From the NCBI RefSeq assembly GCF_946480305.1, contig NZ_CAMLJQ010000004.1:124001-188000 (forward strand): 64,000 bases of DNA, read 5' to 3'. A model generated the notes under the pieces. It did not search any database. It was not told the origin of the DNA and worked only from the letters and a program-made list of their open reading frames with translations. The DNA comes from an uncultured Caldimonas sp. (GTDB lineage Bacteria > Pseudomonadota > Gammaproteobacteria > Burkholderiales > Burkholderiaceae). Each line of letters begins with the position of its first letter. Position 1 is the first letter of the stretch. This document shows, piece after piece, positions 54,162-62,353 of the stretch. Both the position numbers and the translations under genes were made by a program.

Positions 54162-55001
54162 TCACCTGTCAGGGAAGACAACCCGGTAAACGGTCTTCCC
54201 TTCGTGCCAGTACGAGGGCGCGTGTCGAACAGGAATCTTCTCGTGTGTAGAGCCGCCGATAGTGTCGCCGTCCTTGATGACCGGGCCGTTCTTGATCAGG
54301 TAGTCTGCCGTGGACACAGCCAGTGTGAAGAGCTTCTTGCCGTCGACATTCGCGTCCTTGCTCTCGATCTCATAGAGATCAAATTCCTCCATTCCGTCGG
54401 TGGAAAGCGTCCAGCCCTTCTCGAGATCGCTGGTTAGGCGGAAGTTGATCCACAGCCAGATCGGCAGCGTCTCTCGTGAAGCGTAGGCGCTTTGTTTGAG
54501 AAACGACTCGCGCGAGTGCAGGCTGGTGCGCCAGTAGCTGGCGATCGCATTCGCATCCGAATCCATCAGGGACGCTACAACGTGGGTCTGCAGCAGAGCC
54601 GCACCCACTTTATCGAGATCGGTTCCGAGGACGGCAACATGAAGGTGCGCTCTGTGAGACGCCATCACATCGCACGCCGCTCGCCAGTACCACGCCCACT
54701 TGCATGCGAACTCGAGTTCGTCCTTCGGCAGCGGTGCATCCAACAAGCCGACCATGACCGTGCCACCTCGGATCCGGAACAGGATGACCTGTTCTTCGTC
54801 GGTCTCCATGTCGGCGATCTTCATTGCGCCGAGCCGTTCCTGGAGCGCAGCGCGCACGCTCGCCGCCGAGGGAAGCTTTGGTTCGGCAAGGGCGACGAAC
54901 GAGAGCACTTTGATGCTGCTCGATTCATCCTTTGAAGGCTCGGCAGCATGGACCAGACCAGACAAGGCGATTGCGAGAAGAGCGCAAACGACAAAACGCA
55001 T
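54162..55001 (-). CDS. secreted DUF4261 domain protein
   Basis: A 279-aa protein with a cleavable signal peptide (MRFVVCALLAIALSGLVHAA). The DUF4261 core follows: an N-terminal EPKLPSAASVRAALQERLG, then VMVGLLDAPLPKDELEFACK and the conserved MASHRAHLHVAVLGTD. The ATG at 55001 has GGGAG upstream. DUF4261 is usually cytoplasmic and of unknown function; export here is unusual. It is the last of four leftward genes of related composition, the others being an unknown 134-aa protein, a DUF1444-like protein and a zinc ribbon. Confidence 0.72.
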   Translation of the reverse strand: MRFVVCALLAIALSGLVHAAEPSKDESSSIKVLSFVALAEPKLPSAASVRAALQERLGAMKIADMETDEEQVILFRIRGGTVMVGLLDAPLPKDELEFACKWAWYWRAACDVMASHRAHLHVAVLGTDLDKVGAALLQTHVVASLMDSDANAIASYWRTSLHSRESFLKQSAYASRETLPIWLWINFRLTSDLEKGWTLSTDGMEEFDLYEIESKDANVDGKKLFTLAVSTADYLIKNGPVIKDGDTIGGSTHEKIPVRHAPSYWHEGKTVYRVVFPDR

Positions 55002-55109
55002 GGATGGCTCCCTAGGCCAAGCGGATGACATGAACGATAGACACAGGTGCGAAACGCACCGGCGCCCGCATGCTGCGCCCCAGACACGGACGAGGGCGTG
55101 CTCTTGGGC

Positions 55110-55514
55110 TCAACTGCCCAGATGCATCTCATATGCGGGAACGCCTTGTTCGAACTCGGTGCCCAACAAATGGAACCCCTCGAAGAAGCAATGACCCTGG
55201 GCGGCGAGCTTTTCGTGAACCTTCGCATGAACGCCGTACAACAGCTCCGCGTAGCTCGGTGGCGACGCGCGCCTGATACGCACCAGTTCTTCGACGTATT
55301 GCCAGTCTCCGGACGAAGCCCGCACTGCGTGCTCGTATCTCACGTCCACGGACGAAACGGGCAGCCGAGCATGCAAGAGTGCTTCTTGAAACGGCACGTC
55401 GATGTCGCCTGAATAGTTCCTCAATGCGGCAACAAAGGCGGAGAACGTTTTCGGTGTCGGCTCTTTGAACGACCAAGCGAGATTGGGAAGGACGTGCGCT
55501 GGTAGCTGATGCAT
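55110..55514 (-). CDS. hypothetical protein, 134 aa
   Basis: A soluble 134-aa protein with no signal peptide. It has Tyr/His-rich segments (VRYEHAVRASSGDWQYVEEL; PPSYAELLYGVHAKVHEKLA) and ends VPAYEMHLGS. I do not recognise the family; size and composition resemble small immunity-type or SMI1-like proteins, but no motif proves that. The ATG at 55514 has GGAGA upstream. It lies 35 bases after the stop of the DUF1444-like gene and 108 bases before DUF4261, probably one operon. Confidence 0.6.
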   Translation of the reverse strand: MHQLPAHVLPNLAWSFKEPTPKTFSAFVAALRNYSGDIDVPFQEALLHARLPVSSVDVRYEHAVRASSGDWQYVEELVRIRRASPPSYAELLYGVHAKVHEKLAAQGHCFFEGFHLLGTEFEQGVPAYEMHLGS

Positions 55515-55549
55515 CCGGCTCTCCGTTGGGTGCAATGCCCTGTCAAGCT

Positions 55550-56407
55550 TCACCGCAGCTCTTCCCAGCCGGCCGGCGTCCACCGGAGCACCACGGGTGA
55601 AAGCGGACGGGTGGATTCTCGAGCCTTCTCGAGGCCGTACTTGCGCAAGACGTCCACGGCCATCGGCGTCGAGCCGTCGCCATAAAGAAGAAGGTCCGGC
55701 GTGGGCACCATCACGACGAGCTGACCATTGAGTTCTTCAGCCAAGCCTCTCCATTCCTCATGGAAGACGATGCGGCTGGAGGCGTATTCCTCACCTGCAA
55801 TCGTCCCGAAGGCATTGCCGCTCGGAACCGGTGTGACCTGTGCGAGCGGCTTCATCCCGGCGCGAACGTTCTCCTCCCCGAGCTTGAAGATCTCTTGCTC
55901 CGAGACACCCAGCTTCGGAAGGTCTTTCTCGCTGACAAAGCGCACCGACCGAGAGTAGTCAAGCGCGGGAACAACGGCCAAGCTGCCTCCGAGGGGTCGG
56001 CTGTACAGCGCTGCTGGACCGGTGCCCATCGACTTCCTGATGCGCTCAACGTACTCGGCCGGTCGAACGACCACTCGGACCATCGACTTCTCGATCGGGC
56101 GGTCGCGCTCCTTGATCACTTCTGCGACGCCCTTGGCGTACTGGTCCAGCGCGGCACTGCAGTTGCGGGTGTTTCTTGCGCAAAACGTGTGCACCCTGTC
56201 CAGGCTGATCTGCCCCGTGGACTCGCCGTCGGACCGCTTGCCTTCCAAGGTGAGACGCGATGTCGGGTCGATCCGGTAGTCCGGCAGTTCACGCTGAACC
56301 CGCTCAGCTGCCACCTTGGTGAAGGCTTCTTCGTCGGTGGGGATGTCTTGGCCATGCGCAAGGGTGCTTGCAAGCAGTACGACCAGTGGGAGGAGGCGCT
56401 TCGACAT
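55550..56407 (-). CDS. secreted DUF1444-like protein
   Basis: A 285-aa protein with a signal peptide (MSKRLLPLVVLLASTLAHGQ). The body resembles DUF1444: RFVSEKDLPKLGVSEQEIFK and KLGEENVRAGMKPL correspond to that family's central helix, and NGQLVVMVPTPDLLLYGDG to its late strand. Two cysteines (FCARNTRNCSAALD) could form a disulfide, consistent with export. DUF1444 proteins are normally cytoplasmic, so the signal peptide is notable. No ribosome-binding site is obvious. Confidence 0.6.
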   Translation of the reverse strand: MSKRLLPLVVLLASTLAHGQDIPTDEEAFTKVAAERVQRELPDYRIDPTSRLTLEGKRSDGESTGQISLDRVHTFCARNTRNCSAALDQYAKGVAEVIKERDRPIEKSMVRVVVRPAEYVERIRKSMGTGPAALYSRPLGGSLAVVPALDYSRSVRFVSEKDLPKLGVSEQEIFKLGEENVRAGMKPLAQVTPVPSGNAFGTIAGEEYASSRIVFHEEWRGLAEELNGQLVVMVPTPDLLLYGDGSTPMAVDVLRKYGLEKARESTRPLSPVVLRWTPAGWEELR

Positions 56408-56509
56408 AAGACGTGCGAGGAAGGGGCTGTGTTGTGTTGCGTATGGGACTGGTAGGTGTGCCGTTTGCCGCCCCTCAAAGGCCGGCCATGCCAGTTTGGG
56501 GACGAGGAA

Positions 56510-56797
56510 CTATTCTCCAAACCTGGAAGATATCCCGAACAGGACACACATCAACCAACCTATCGCATTGAGCCCGGGTTGGACGTTCAGCCTGTCGAGT
56601 TCTGCCGCTCCTGCGAGCGGTTGGCGGCCACTTTCAACGAACGCCGTCCGATGAGCCTCCATTTGCTTGCATGTCGGCTGCACAGGGCATCCACATGTAC
56701 CGCGCGCGCGACTCGACGGGGCATTCGAGGTGCCGCATGCAAAGCAGGACCATTCATAGGTTGGCATCGCGGCGCTTTTCATCGGTTTATCTTCCAT
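56510..56797 (-). CDS. small zinc-ribbon protein, 95 aa
   Basis: The N-terminal part YEWSCFACGTSNAPSSRARG followed by TCGCP has two CxxC-type pairs (Cys..Cys, Cys..Cys), a rubredoxin-like zinc ribbon. The C-terminus (NAIGWLMCVLFGIS) is a short hydrophobic segment that may touch the membrane. ATG at 56797, with a second Met 5 codons later. It sits 102 bases upstream of the DUF1444-like gene on the same strand. Function unknown; the ribbon suggests a structural or nucleic-acid/protein-binding role. Confidence 0.6.
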   Translation of the reverse strand: MEDKPMKSAAMPTYEWSCFACGTSNAPSSRARGTCGCPVQPTCKQMEAHRTAFVESGRQPLAGAAELDRLNVQPGLNAIGWLMCVLFGISSRFGE

Positions 56798-57057
56798 GTG
56801 GCGCGAGAGTCGGAGGGATGAGATGAACGGTGGGAAGGCATCCGGAGAGTTTATGCAGCCCTTGCTCAGGAACCGCCATTGAGTGCTTGTACGTGCGCCG
56901 CGAGTTGTCTGCCAGCGATGAAGGTGCGATGGCTGCGCGAGAGCATTCCGCCCACAGATCTATCGGTATATGCCACCAGCTTGGCGAAAATGCGCCGACC
57001 GCTTGTGGCTTTCACCATTCGATTGTTTCCAACAACACCCACGACACCTACAAGAAC

Positions 57058-57708
57058 ATGATTCACAAGAGTCTTTGCACCTTGCTGTATTGCCTGGCGC
57101 TACCGCTCGCAGCGTCCGCGGTGGAAGTTGTTCCACCCCACTCGAAGACGCCGCACATGGCAGCCGAGTGGTGGCAATGGGCTCTGTCATTCCCGCGGGG
57201 CAGCGGCCCTGTGGCTGACGTGACGGGCGAACGGTGCGCCCTTGGTCAGCGCGGCGATGTCTGGTTTCTGGCAGGGGCCTTTGGGTCGTCGAAGGTTCGC
57301 CGAACGTGCTCGATCCCTGCCGGAAAAACGCTGTTCTTTCCCTTGATCAACATGGCTTACTGGCCAAGCAGAGATGCCACGAACTTCACCTGCAATCGGG
57401 CAAAGGAGCTGGCGGCGCTGAACAACGAGACCGCCCTCGACCTCTTCGCGGAAGTTGACGGCGTCTCGCTGCCGAACCTCGAGCGGTTGAGAGTCGCATC
57501 AGTGCGGTGCTTCGATGCGTTCGCTCGGGTGCCTGCCGATGAGAAGCCCTACAAGGCCTACCCAGCTGCGACGGACGGCTATTGGCTCCAGCTGAAACCG
57601 CTGCCTCGGGGTCAGCACACGCTCAAGTTTGGTGGCCGATACAACCGAGAGTCCGGCCCCTATGCGCGCATGGTGCAAGACATCGAGTACGTGCTGGTGG
57701 TCGATTGA
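57058..57708 (+). CDS. secreted hypothetical protein, Trp/Cys-containing
   Basis: A 216-aa exported protein with a signal peptide MIHKSLCTLLYCLALPLAASA. The mature part opens with HMAAEWWQWALSFPRGSGPV and has GERCALGQRGDVWFLAGAFG then TCSIPAGKTLFFPLINM. These are recurrent features of a widespread secreted family without assigned function. The cysteines probably form disulfides. The ATG at 57058 is the only start giving a proper signal peptide. Divergent from the zinc-ribbon gene. Confidence 0.7.
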   Translation: MIHKSLCTLLYCLALPLAASAVEVVPPHSKTPHMAAEWWQWALSFPRGSGPVADVTGERCALGQRGDVWFLAGAFGSSKVRRTCSIPAGKTLFFPLINMAYWPSRDATNFTCNRAKELAALNNETALDLFAEVDGVSLPNLERLRVASVRCFDAFARVPADEKPYKAYPAATDGYWLQLKPLPRGQHTLKFGGRYNRESGPYARMVQDIEYVLVVD

Positions 57709-57731
57709 GCGCAGTTCCCCGAAGGCTGTTG

Positions 57732-58121
57732 ATGGACTGGTCCATGATCCTCAACGCCGCCGATGCCCGCTGGCGCGTCGTTGGGCTGCTCTACCTGTGC
57801 AGGGAACGGTATGCCGTCGAAGCTTCTGAAGCGGGGCGCTTGCTCGCGTTGGAGAATGGCGGCGCTGCATACGCCGACGAGTTGATCTCCGAGGCACGCA
57901 AATATGCGCTGCCCGGCAGCCCAGCCCTGAACCAGGGGAGCTGGATGGCAGATGAAGAGGCTGTGCGCTACCTGCGGGATCTTGTCGTCGCCTATGAAAC
58001 GCCGCACCGGTCGTGGTCGCTCCAACGCGTCAAACGCTTGTGGAGGCGCTTCCGCACCCGGCACTGGCCGGGCTTCGATCGGCTACCCAAGATCACCTCA
58101 GGCCCAACCGAGAACAACTGA
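57732..58121 (+). CDS. hypothetical protein, 129 aa
   Basis: A soluble, mostly helical protein (MDWSMILNAADARWRVVGLL; Arg/Trp-rich C-terminal KRLWRRFRTRHWPGF). It starts 23 bases after the secreted protein's stop with GAAGG upstream, so it is likely co-transcribed. No family recognised. It is convergent with the AraC gene, 1 base apart. Confidence 0.5.
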   Translation: MDWSMILNAADARWRVVGLLYLCRERYAVEASEAGRLLALENGGAAYADELISEARKYALPGSPALNQGSWMADEEAVRYLRDLVVAYETPHRSWSLQRVKRLWRRFRTRHWPGFDRLPKITSGPTENN

Positions 58122-58122
58122 T

Positions 58123-59154
58123 TCAACCAGCAGCCGCTACGGCCCGCTCCGCCCTCACCGCACTCGGCGGCTGCCCGATGATCCTTTTGAACGCCCGGCT
58201 GAACGACGCTTCCGAGTCGTAGCCCAGCCGGCTGGCCGCCACGGCCACGCGCATGTTGTCGTGCGCGATCCAGCGGCGGGCCTGGAACATCTTCACCTTG
58301 GCGACGTACTTGGCCGGGCTTTCGCCCACGGTGCGCGTGAAGGCCTCGGCGAAGCTGGAGCGTGAAGCGCCCATCAGGTCGGCCAGCATCGGCACCGTCC
58401 AGTCGCGCTCGGGTTCGGCGTGGATGGCGGCGAGCACCTTGCCGACCTTGGGGCACTGAACTGCGGCGATCCAGCCGGTGGGGTTGTTGCAGCCGCATTC
58501 CACCCACGCGCGGATGATGCTGGCGGCCAGCACGTCGGCCAGGCGGGCGAGGATGCCGCAGGCGCCGATGCGGTCGAGCTCGACCTCGCGCTCCATCGCT
58601 TCCAGCAGGGCCGGCACGGTGGCGTCGCGCTGGGCGAGCGAACGGGCGCGCATCACCTCCGGCATCATCGTGACCAGCGGGTGCAGCGGGTCGAGGTTGA
58701 AGCGCAAGGCGCCGCAGAACATCACGTCGGGCGCGGGAGCTTCGGCCTCGGTGCCGGCCCGCTGCGGCGGGGGCGCATCGCCACGCACGAGGTAGATGTT
58801 CTCGCTCACCGGTTCGCGTGCGAGCGTGTCGATGTCGACCGCCGGGACTTCGGGCGAGCTGGCGAGCACATGGAAGCTGCCGCTCGGCAGCAGCACGGCG
58901 TCGCCCGGGTCGAGCCGCATCCACTCGCTGGTTTGCGTGCGCAACCAGCAGCCGCCACGCGCGACGAAGTGGAACCGCGCGGACCGCTGCGCGGGAAAGG
59001 CCACCGCCCAGGGCCCGTGCATCAGGCAGCGGCCGTACTCCACGCCTTCGAGCCGCAGGCCCAGCAGGATGCGGGTGAGCGTGTCGGGCACGCCGGGGGC
59101 AGGCGTCATGAGCGGGGCGGCAGCCCCTGCAGGCTCGGAGGAATGGACAAGCAT
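58123..59154 (-). CDS. AraC family transcriptional regulator
   Basis: A 343-aa regulator. The N-terminal cupin-like domain (about 20-190; PWAVAFPAQRSARFHFVARG, LDPGDAVLLPSGSFHVL) is the AraC_binding/cupin_6 type. The C-terminal double HTH (about 240-335) has MLADLMGASRSSFAEAFTRT and VAVAASRLGYDSEASFSRAF. It is divergent from an MFS transporter, 77 bases between starts, the usual arrangement for an AraC activator of an exporter. The start at 59154 is the first good ATG; a later ATG (about 59109) is possible. Confidence 0.87.
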   Translation of the reverse strand: MLVHSSEPAGAAAPLMTPAPGVPDTLTRILLGLRLEGVEYGRCLMHGPWAVAFPAQRSARFHFVARGGCWLRTQTSEWMRLDPGDAVLLPSGSFHVLASSPEVPAVDIDTLAREPVSENIYLVRGDAPPPQRAGTEAEAPAPDVMFCGALRFNLDPLHPLVTMMPEVMRARSLAQRDATVPALLEAMEREVELDRIGACGILARLADVLAASIIRAWVECGCNNPTGWIAAVQCPKVGKVLAAIHAEPERDWTVPMLADLMGASRSSFAEAFTRTVGESPAKYVAKVKMFQARRWIAHDNMRVAVAASRLGYDSEASFSRAFKRIIGQPPSAVRAERAVAAAG

Positions 59155-59231
59155 TTCGGTTTTTCCGGCATGGAAACGCCGAAATCTTACGCCTAAGCTG
59201 GCGCCTCTGTTCAACAGCTCATGTCGCCACC

Positions 59232-60476
59232 GTGTCTGCCAACCCCTGCTCCACCTGCATCGATGCGCCCGCCGTGGGCGCGCCTTCCGCCCCTGCCCCA
59301 ACCACCCATGCACCACGCCCGGCCGCATCGGCCCGGTGGCCGGCCGTGGCGTCGCTGTCGCTCGGCGTGTTCGGGCTGGTGACGGCCGAATTCCTGCCCG
59401 CCAGCCTGCTCACGGCGATGGCGGCTGACCTGGGCATTTCGGCCGGCGCGGCGGGTCAGGCGGTGACGGCGACGGCGCTGGTCGGCGCCGTGGCCGCGCC
59501 GACCATTCCGCTGCTGACGCGGCGCTTGGACCGCAAGGCCGTGATGCTGGCGCTCACGGTGCTGCTGGTGCTGTCGAACGTGCTGGCCGCCACCGCGAAC
59601 AACCTGCCGGTGCTGCTGGTGGCGCGCGTGATGCTGGGCATTGCGCTGGGCGGCTTCTGGTCGATGTCGGCGGCGCTGGCGATGCGGCTGGTGCCGGAAC
59701 ATCTGTTTGCCCGCGCGATGTCGGTGATCCTCACCGGCGTGTCAGTGGCCACGGTGTGCGCGGCACCGGTGGGCGCCTGGATGGGCGACGTGTGGGGCTG
59801 GCGCAGCGCCTTCGTGGCGGCAGGCGTGGTGAGCGTCGTCACACTGCTGGCGCAACTTGCCACCTTGCCTGCGCTGCCGCCACGCGACAACCCCAACCTG
59901 CGCGTGCTCGGCGAGCTGCTGACCCGTCCCCACGTGCGGGTGGCCCTGCTGGCGGTGCTGCTGGTCATCTCGGGCCACTTCGCCGGCTTCACCTACATCC
60001 GCCCGTTGATGGAAGACGTGACGCGGCTGTCGGTCAGCGCGATCTCGGCGGTGCTGCTGGCCTATGGCATCGGCGGTTTCTTCGGCAACTTCGCGGGGGG
60101 CTTCATCGCGCAACGCAGCGAGCGGCTGGCCATCGTGGCCGGCGGTGCGTTGATCGCCACGCTGGCAGCGAGCCTGCTGATCGCAGGCAGCTCGCCTGTC
60201 GTGACCGGCATCTCGGTGGCGCTGTGGGGCTTTGCGTTCGGTGCGTTCCCGGTGGGCTTCCAGACGTGGATCGTGCGGGCCGCCCCCGACCAGGCCGAAG
60301 GCGCGGGCGGGCTGCTGGTGGCGGCTTTCCAGATCGCCATTGCCAGCGGGGCCATCGGTGGCGGGTTGCTGGTCGACTACATCGGCGCGCTGGGCGGCCC
60401 GGCGTTCGCGCTCGCGACCCTGCTGCTCGGCACGCTGCTCACGCTGCGGTATGGCCCACGTCCGGCGCGCGCGTGA
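59232..60476 (+). CDS. MFS transporter, DHA1 family (NepI/AraJ-like)
   Basis: A 414-aa 12-helix major-facilitator exporter. RLDRKAVMLALTVLLVLSNV is the loop 2-3 motif region, LPVLLVARVMLGIALGGFWS helix 4, and TGVSVATVCAAPVGAWMGD the exporter motif C region of helix 5. Similar proteins export purine nucleosides, sugars or drugs. The start is GTG. The following oxidoreductase starts 29 bases after its stop. Likely controlled by the divergent AraC. Confidence 0.87.
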   Translation: MSANPCSTCIDAPAVGAPSAPAPTTHAPRPAASARWPAVASLSLGVFGLVTAEFLPASLLTAMAADLGISAGAAGQAVTATALVGAVAAPTIPLLTRRLDRKAVMLALTVLLVLSNVLAATANNLPVLLVARVMLGIALGGFWSMSAALAMRLVPEHLFARAMSVILTGVSVATVCAAPVGAWMGDVWGWRSAFVAAGVVSVVTLLAQLATLPALPPRDNPNLRVLGELLTRPHVRVALLAVLLVISGHFAGFTYIRPLMEDVTRLSVSAISAVLLAYGIGGFFGNFAGGFIAQRSERLAIVAGGALIATLAASLLIAGSSPVVTGISVALWGFAFGAFPVGFQTWIVRAAPDQAEGAGGLLVAAFQIAIASGAIGGGLLVDYIGALGGPAFALATLLLGTLLTLRYGPRPARA

Positions 60477-60505
60477 AGCCCTCTGACTCCATGGAGGAAA
60501 CCCTC

Positions 60506-61537
60506 ATGCCTACTGACCGCACCCATCGCCGCATCACGCTCGCCGCGCGCCCGCGCGGGCTGCCGACCTTGCAGGATTTCCGTCTGGAAACCGTGCCCCT
60601 TCCGGAACCGGGCGACGGCCAGGTGCTGCTGCGCACGCTGTATCTCTCGCTCGACCCCTACATGCGCAACCTGATGGAGGAGGTCGGCCCCGGCTATGCA
60701 CCGCCGATCGCACTGGGTGCGCCGATGGTGGGCGGCACCGTGAGTCGGGTCATCACCTCGCACCACCCGCGGTTCAAGTCAGGCGACCTGGTGCTCGCCA
60801 ATGCGGGGTGGCAGGAGCACGCGTTGTCCGACGGCGCCGACCTGCTGCCGCTGGGCGACATGCCGCAGCCATCGCTCGCCTTGGGCGGACTGGGCATGCC
60901 GGGCTTCACGGCGTATGTGGGTCTGCTCGACATCGGGCAGCCGCGCCCCGGTGAGACGGTGGTCGTTGCCGCAGCCACGGGGGCTGTCGGCTCGATCGTC
61001 GGGCAACTCGCCAAACTGAAAGGCGCGCGCGTGGTCGGCATCGCCGGCGGCGCCGACAAGTGCCGCTACGCGGTCGAGCATCTCGGTTTCGACGCCTGCA
61101 TAGACCGGCGCGATCCTCGGTTCGAAGCACAGCTTGCTGCTGCCTGCCCGAACGGCATCGACGTCTACTTCGAGAACGTCGGCGGCCCGGTGTTCGACGC
61201 CGTGCTGCCGCTGCTCAACATCGGCGCGCGTGTGCCGGTGTGCGGGTTCATCTCGCACTACAACGAGGCGGAGCCGTCGGCCGGGCCGAACCGCGTGCCG
61301 CAGTTGATGGCCACGCTGCTGCAAAAGCGCGTGCGCATGCAGGGCTTCATCATCCTCGACCACTATGGCGAGCGCTTCGACACCTTCCGGCGCGAGATGT
61401 CGCAATGGCTGGCATCGGGCGCGATCAAGCTGCGCGAAGACGTGGTGGACGGGCTGGAGAACGCGCCGGCTGCCTTCATCGGGATGCTGCACGGGCGCAA
61501 CTTCGGCAAGCTGGTGGTGCGGGTGACGCGGGAGTGA
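60506..61537 (+). CDS. NADP-dependent oxidoreductase, zinc-independent MDR family (CurA-like)
   Basis: A 343-aa medium-chain reductase of the leukotriene-B4 dehydrogenase/CurA type, reducing enones or enoyl compounds with NADPH. LSLDPYMRNLM near residue 50, the Rossmann AAATGAVGSIVGQLAKLKGA (about 152-171) and VDVYFENVGGPVFDAVLPLL-like sequence at about 215 are diagnostic. No zinc ligands. GGAGGAAA precedes the ATG. Probably co-transcribed with the MFS exporter, suggesting detoxification of a reactive carbonyl. Confidence 0.9.
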   Translation: MPTDRTHRRITLAARPRGLPTLQDFRLETVPLPEPGDGQVLLRTLYLSLDPYMRNLMEEVGPGYAPPIALGAPMVGGTVSRVITSHHPRFKSGDLVLANAGWQEHALSDGADLLPLGDMPQPSLALGGLGMPGFTAYVGLLDIGQPRPGETVVVAAATGAVGSIVGQLAKLKGARVVGIAGGADKCRYAVEHLGFDACIDRRDPRFEAQLAAACPNGIDVYFENVGGPVFDAVLPLLNIGARVPVCGFISHYNEAEPSAGPNRVPQLMATLLQKRVRMQGFIILDHYGERFDTFRREMSQWLASGAIKLREDVVDGLENAPAAFIGMLHGRNFGKLVVRVTRE

Positions 61538-61612
61538 GCGGGCGGGCGGACGCCGCTTCGCCTGCTGACGGTGCCTCTACACTGCGCGGCAATTTCACTG
61601 CCGCCAGCTGCA

Positions 61613-62353
61613 ATGCTCCAAGTTCCCGGTGCCCCAGAGTCCGTTCAGTCCGCATTGGCCGAGTTGTGTGACAGCCTGGAGAAGACAGGCCCGTTGAGCG
61701 GCGTCGTCCTGTATGGCGGCCTTGCTCGCGGCCGCTTCCGTACCGGGCGCAGCGACGTGAACGTCGTCGTGCTGCTGCAGCGCATCGATGCCGAAGTGCT
61801 GACGGCCATCGGACCGGCCCTGCAGGCGGCTCGGCGGTCTGCGGCGATCGACGCGATGCTCATGACACCGCCCGAGGTCCCGCTCGCGGCACTCGACTTT
61901 CCGACCAAGTTCCTCGACATCCAGCGCCACCACCTGCTGCTGGCGGGCGACGATCCGTTCACGTCGCTGCAGATCCCTGCGGCGCACGTGCGCCGCCGCG
62001 TGGCGCAATCGTTGCGCAACATGCTGCTGCGACTGCGGCACCGCTATGTGGTGCAGTACGACGACGTGCTCGGCTTGAAGGCCGCGCTGGCAGATCTCGC
62101 CCGGCCGCTGGCGATCGAGTTGTCGGCCTTGCTCACGGTGGGCGGGCACGCCGGTGCACAGGAAGACCGTACAGCCGGCATCTATGCCGCCGCGGCAGCG
62201 GCTTTCGGGCTCGACGCCGCCGCGCTGACCCAACTGGCGGCGCTGCGCGAAGGGGTCGAACCGGCCTCGGTCCCTGCGCTTGCCGGCGGGCTGCTGGCTC
62301 TCTTGTCGGACGTGGCCACGCAAGCCGACCGACTCGCCATGGGGGCGGCATGA
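61613..62353 (+). CDS. nucleotidyltransferase-like protein, catalytic Asp pair altered
   Basis: A 246-aa soluble protein. LYGGLARGRFRTGRSDVNVV (residues 33-52) has the G-[GS]...D-h-D layout of the pol-beta nucleotidyltransferase fold, but the second Asp is Asn50, so metal binding is probably impaired. The rest is helical (RRRVAQSLRNMLLRLRHRY; IYAAAAAAFGLDAAAL). The start choice (61613) is weak; GTG 61571 is an alternative. Its TGA overlaps the ATG of the TIGR04222 gene, tying it to that system. Function unknown; it might be a nucleotide-binding partner rather than an enzyme. Confidence 0.6.
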   Translation: MLQVPGAPESVQSALAELCDSLEKTGPLSGVVLYGGLARGRFRTGRSDVNVVVLLQRIDAEVLTAIGPALQAARRSAAIDAMLMTPPEVPLAALDFPTKFLDIQRHHLLLAGDDPFTSLQIPAAHVRRRVAQSLRNMLLRLRHRYVVQYDDVLGLKAALADLARPLAIELSALLTVGGHAGAQEDRTAGIYAAAAAAFGLDAAALTQLAALREGVEPASVPALAGGLLALLSDVATQADRLAMGAA

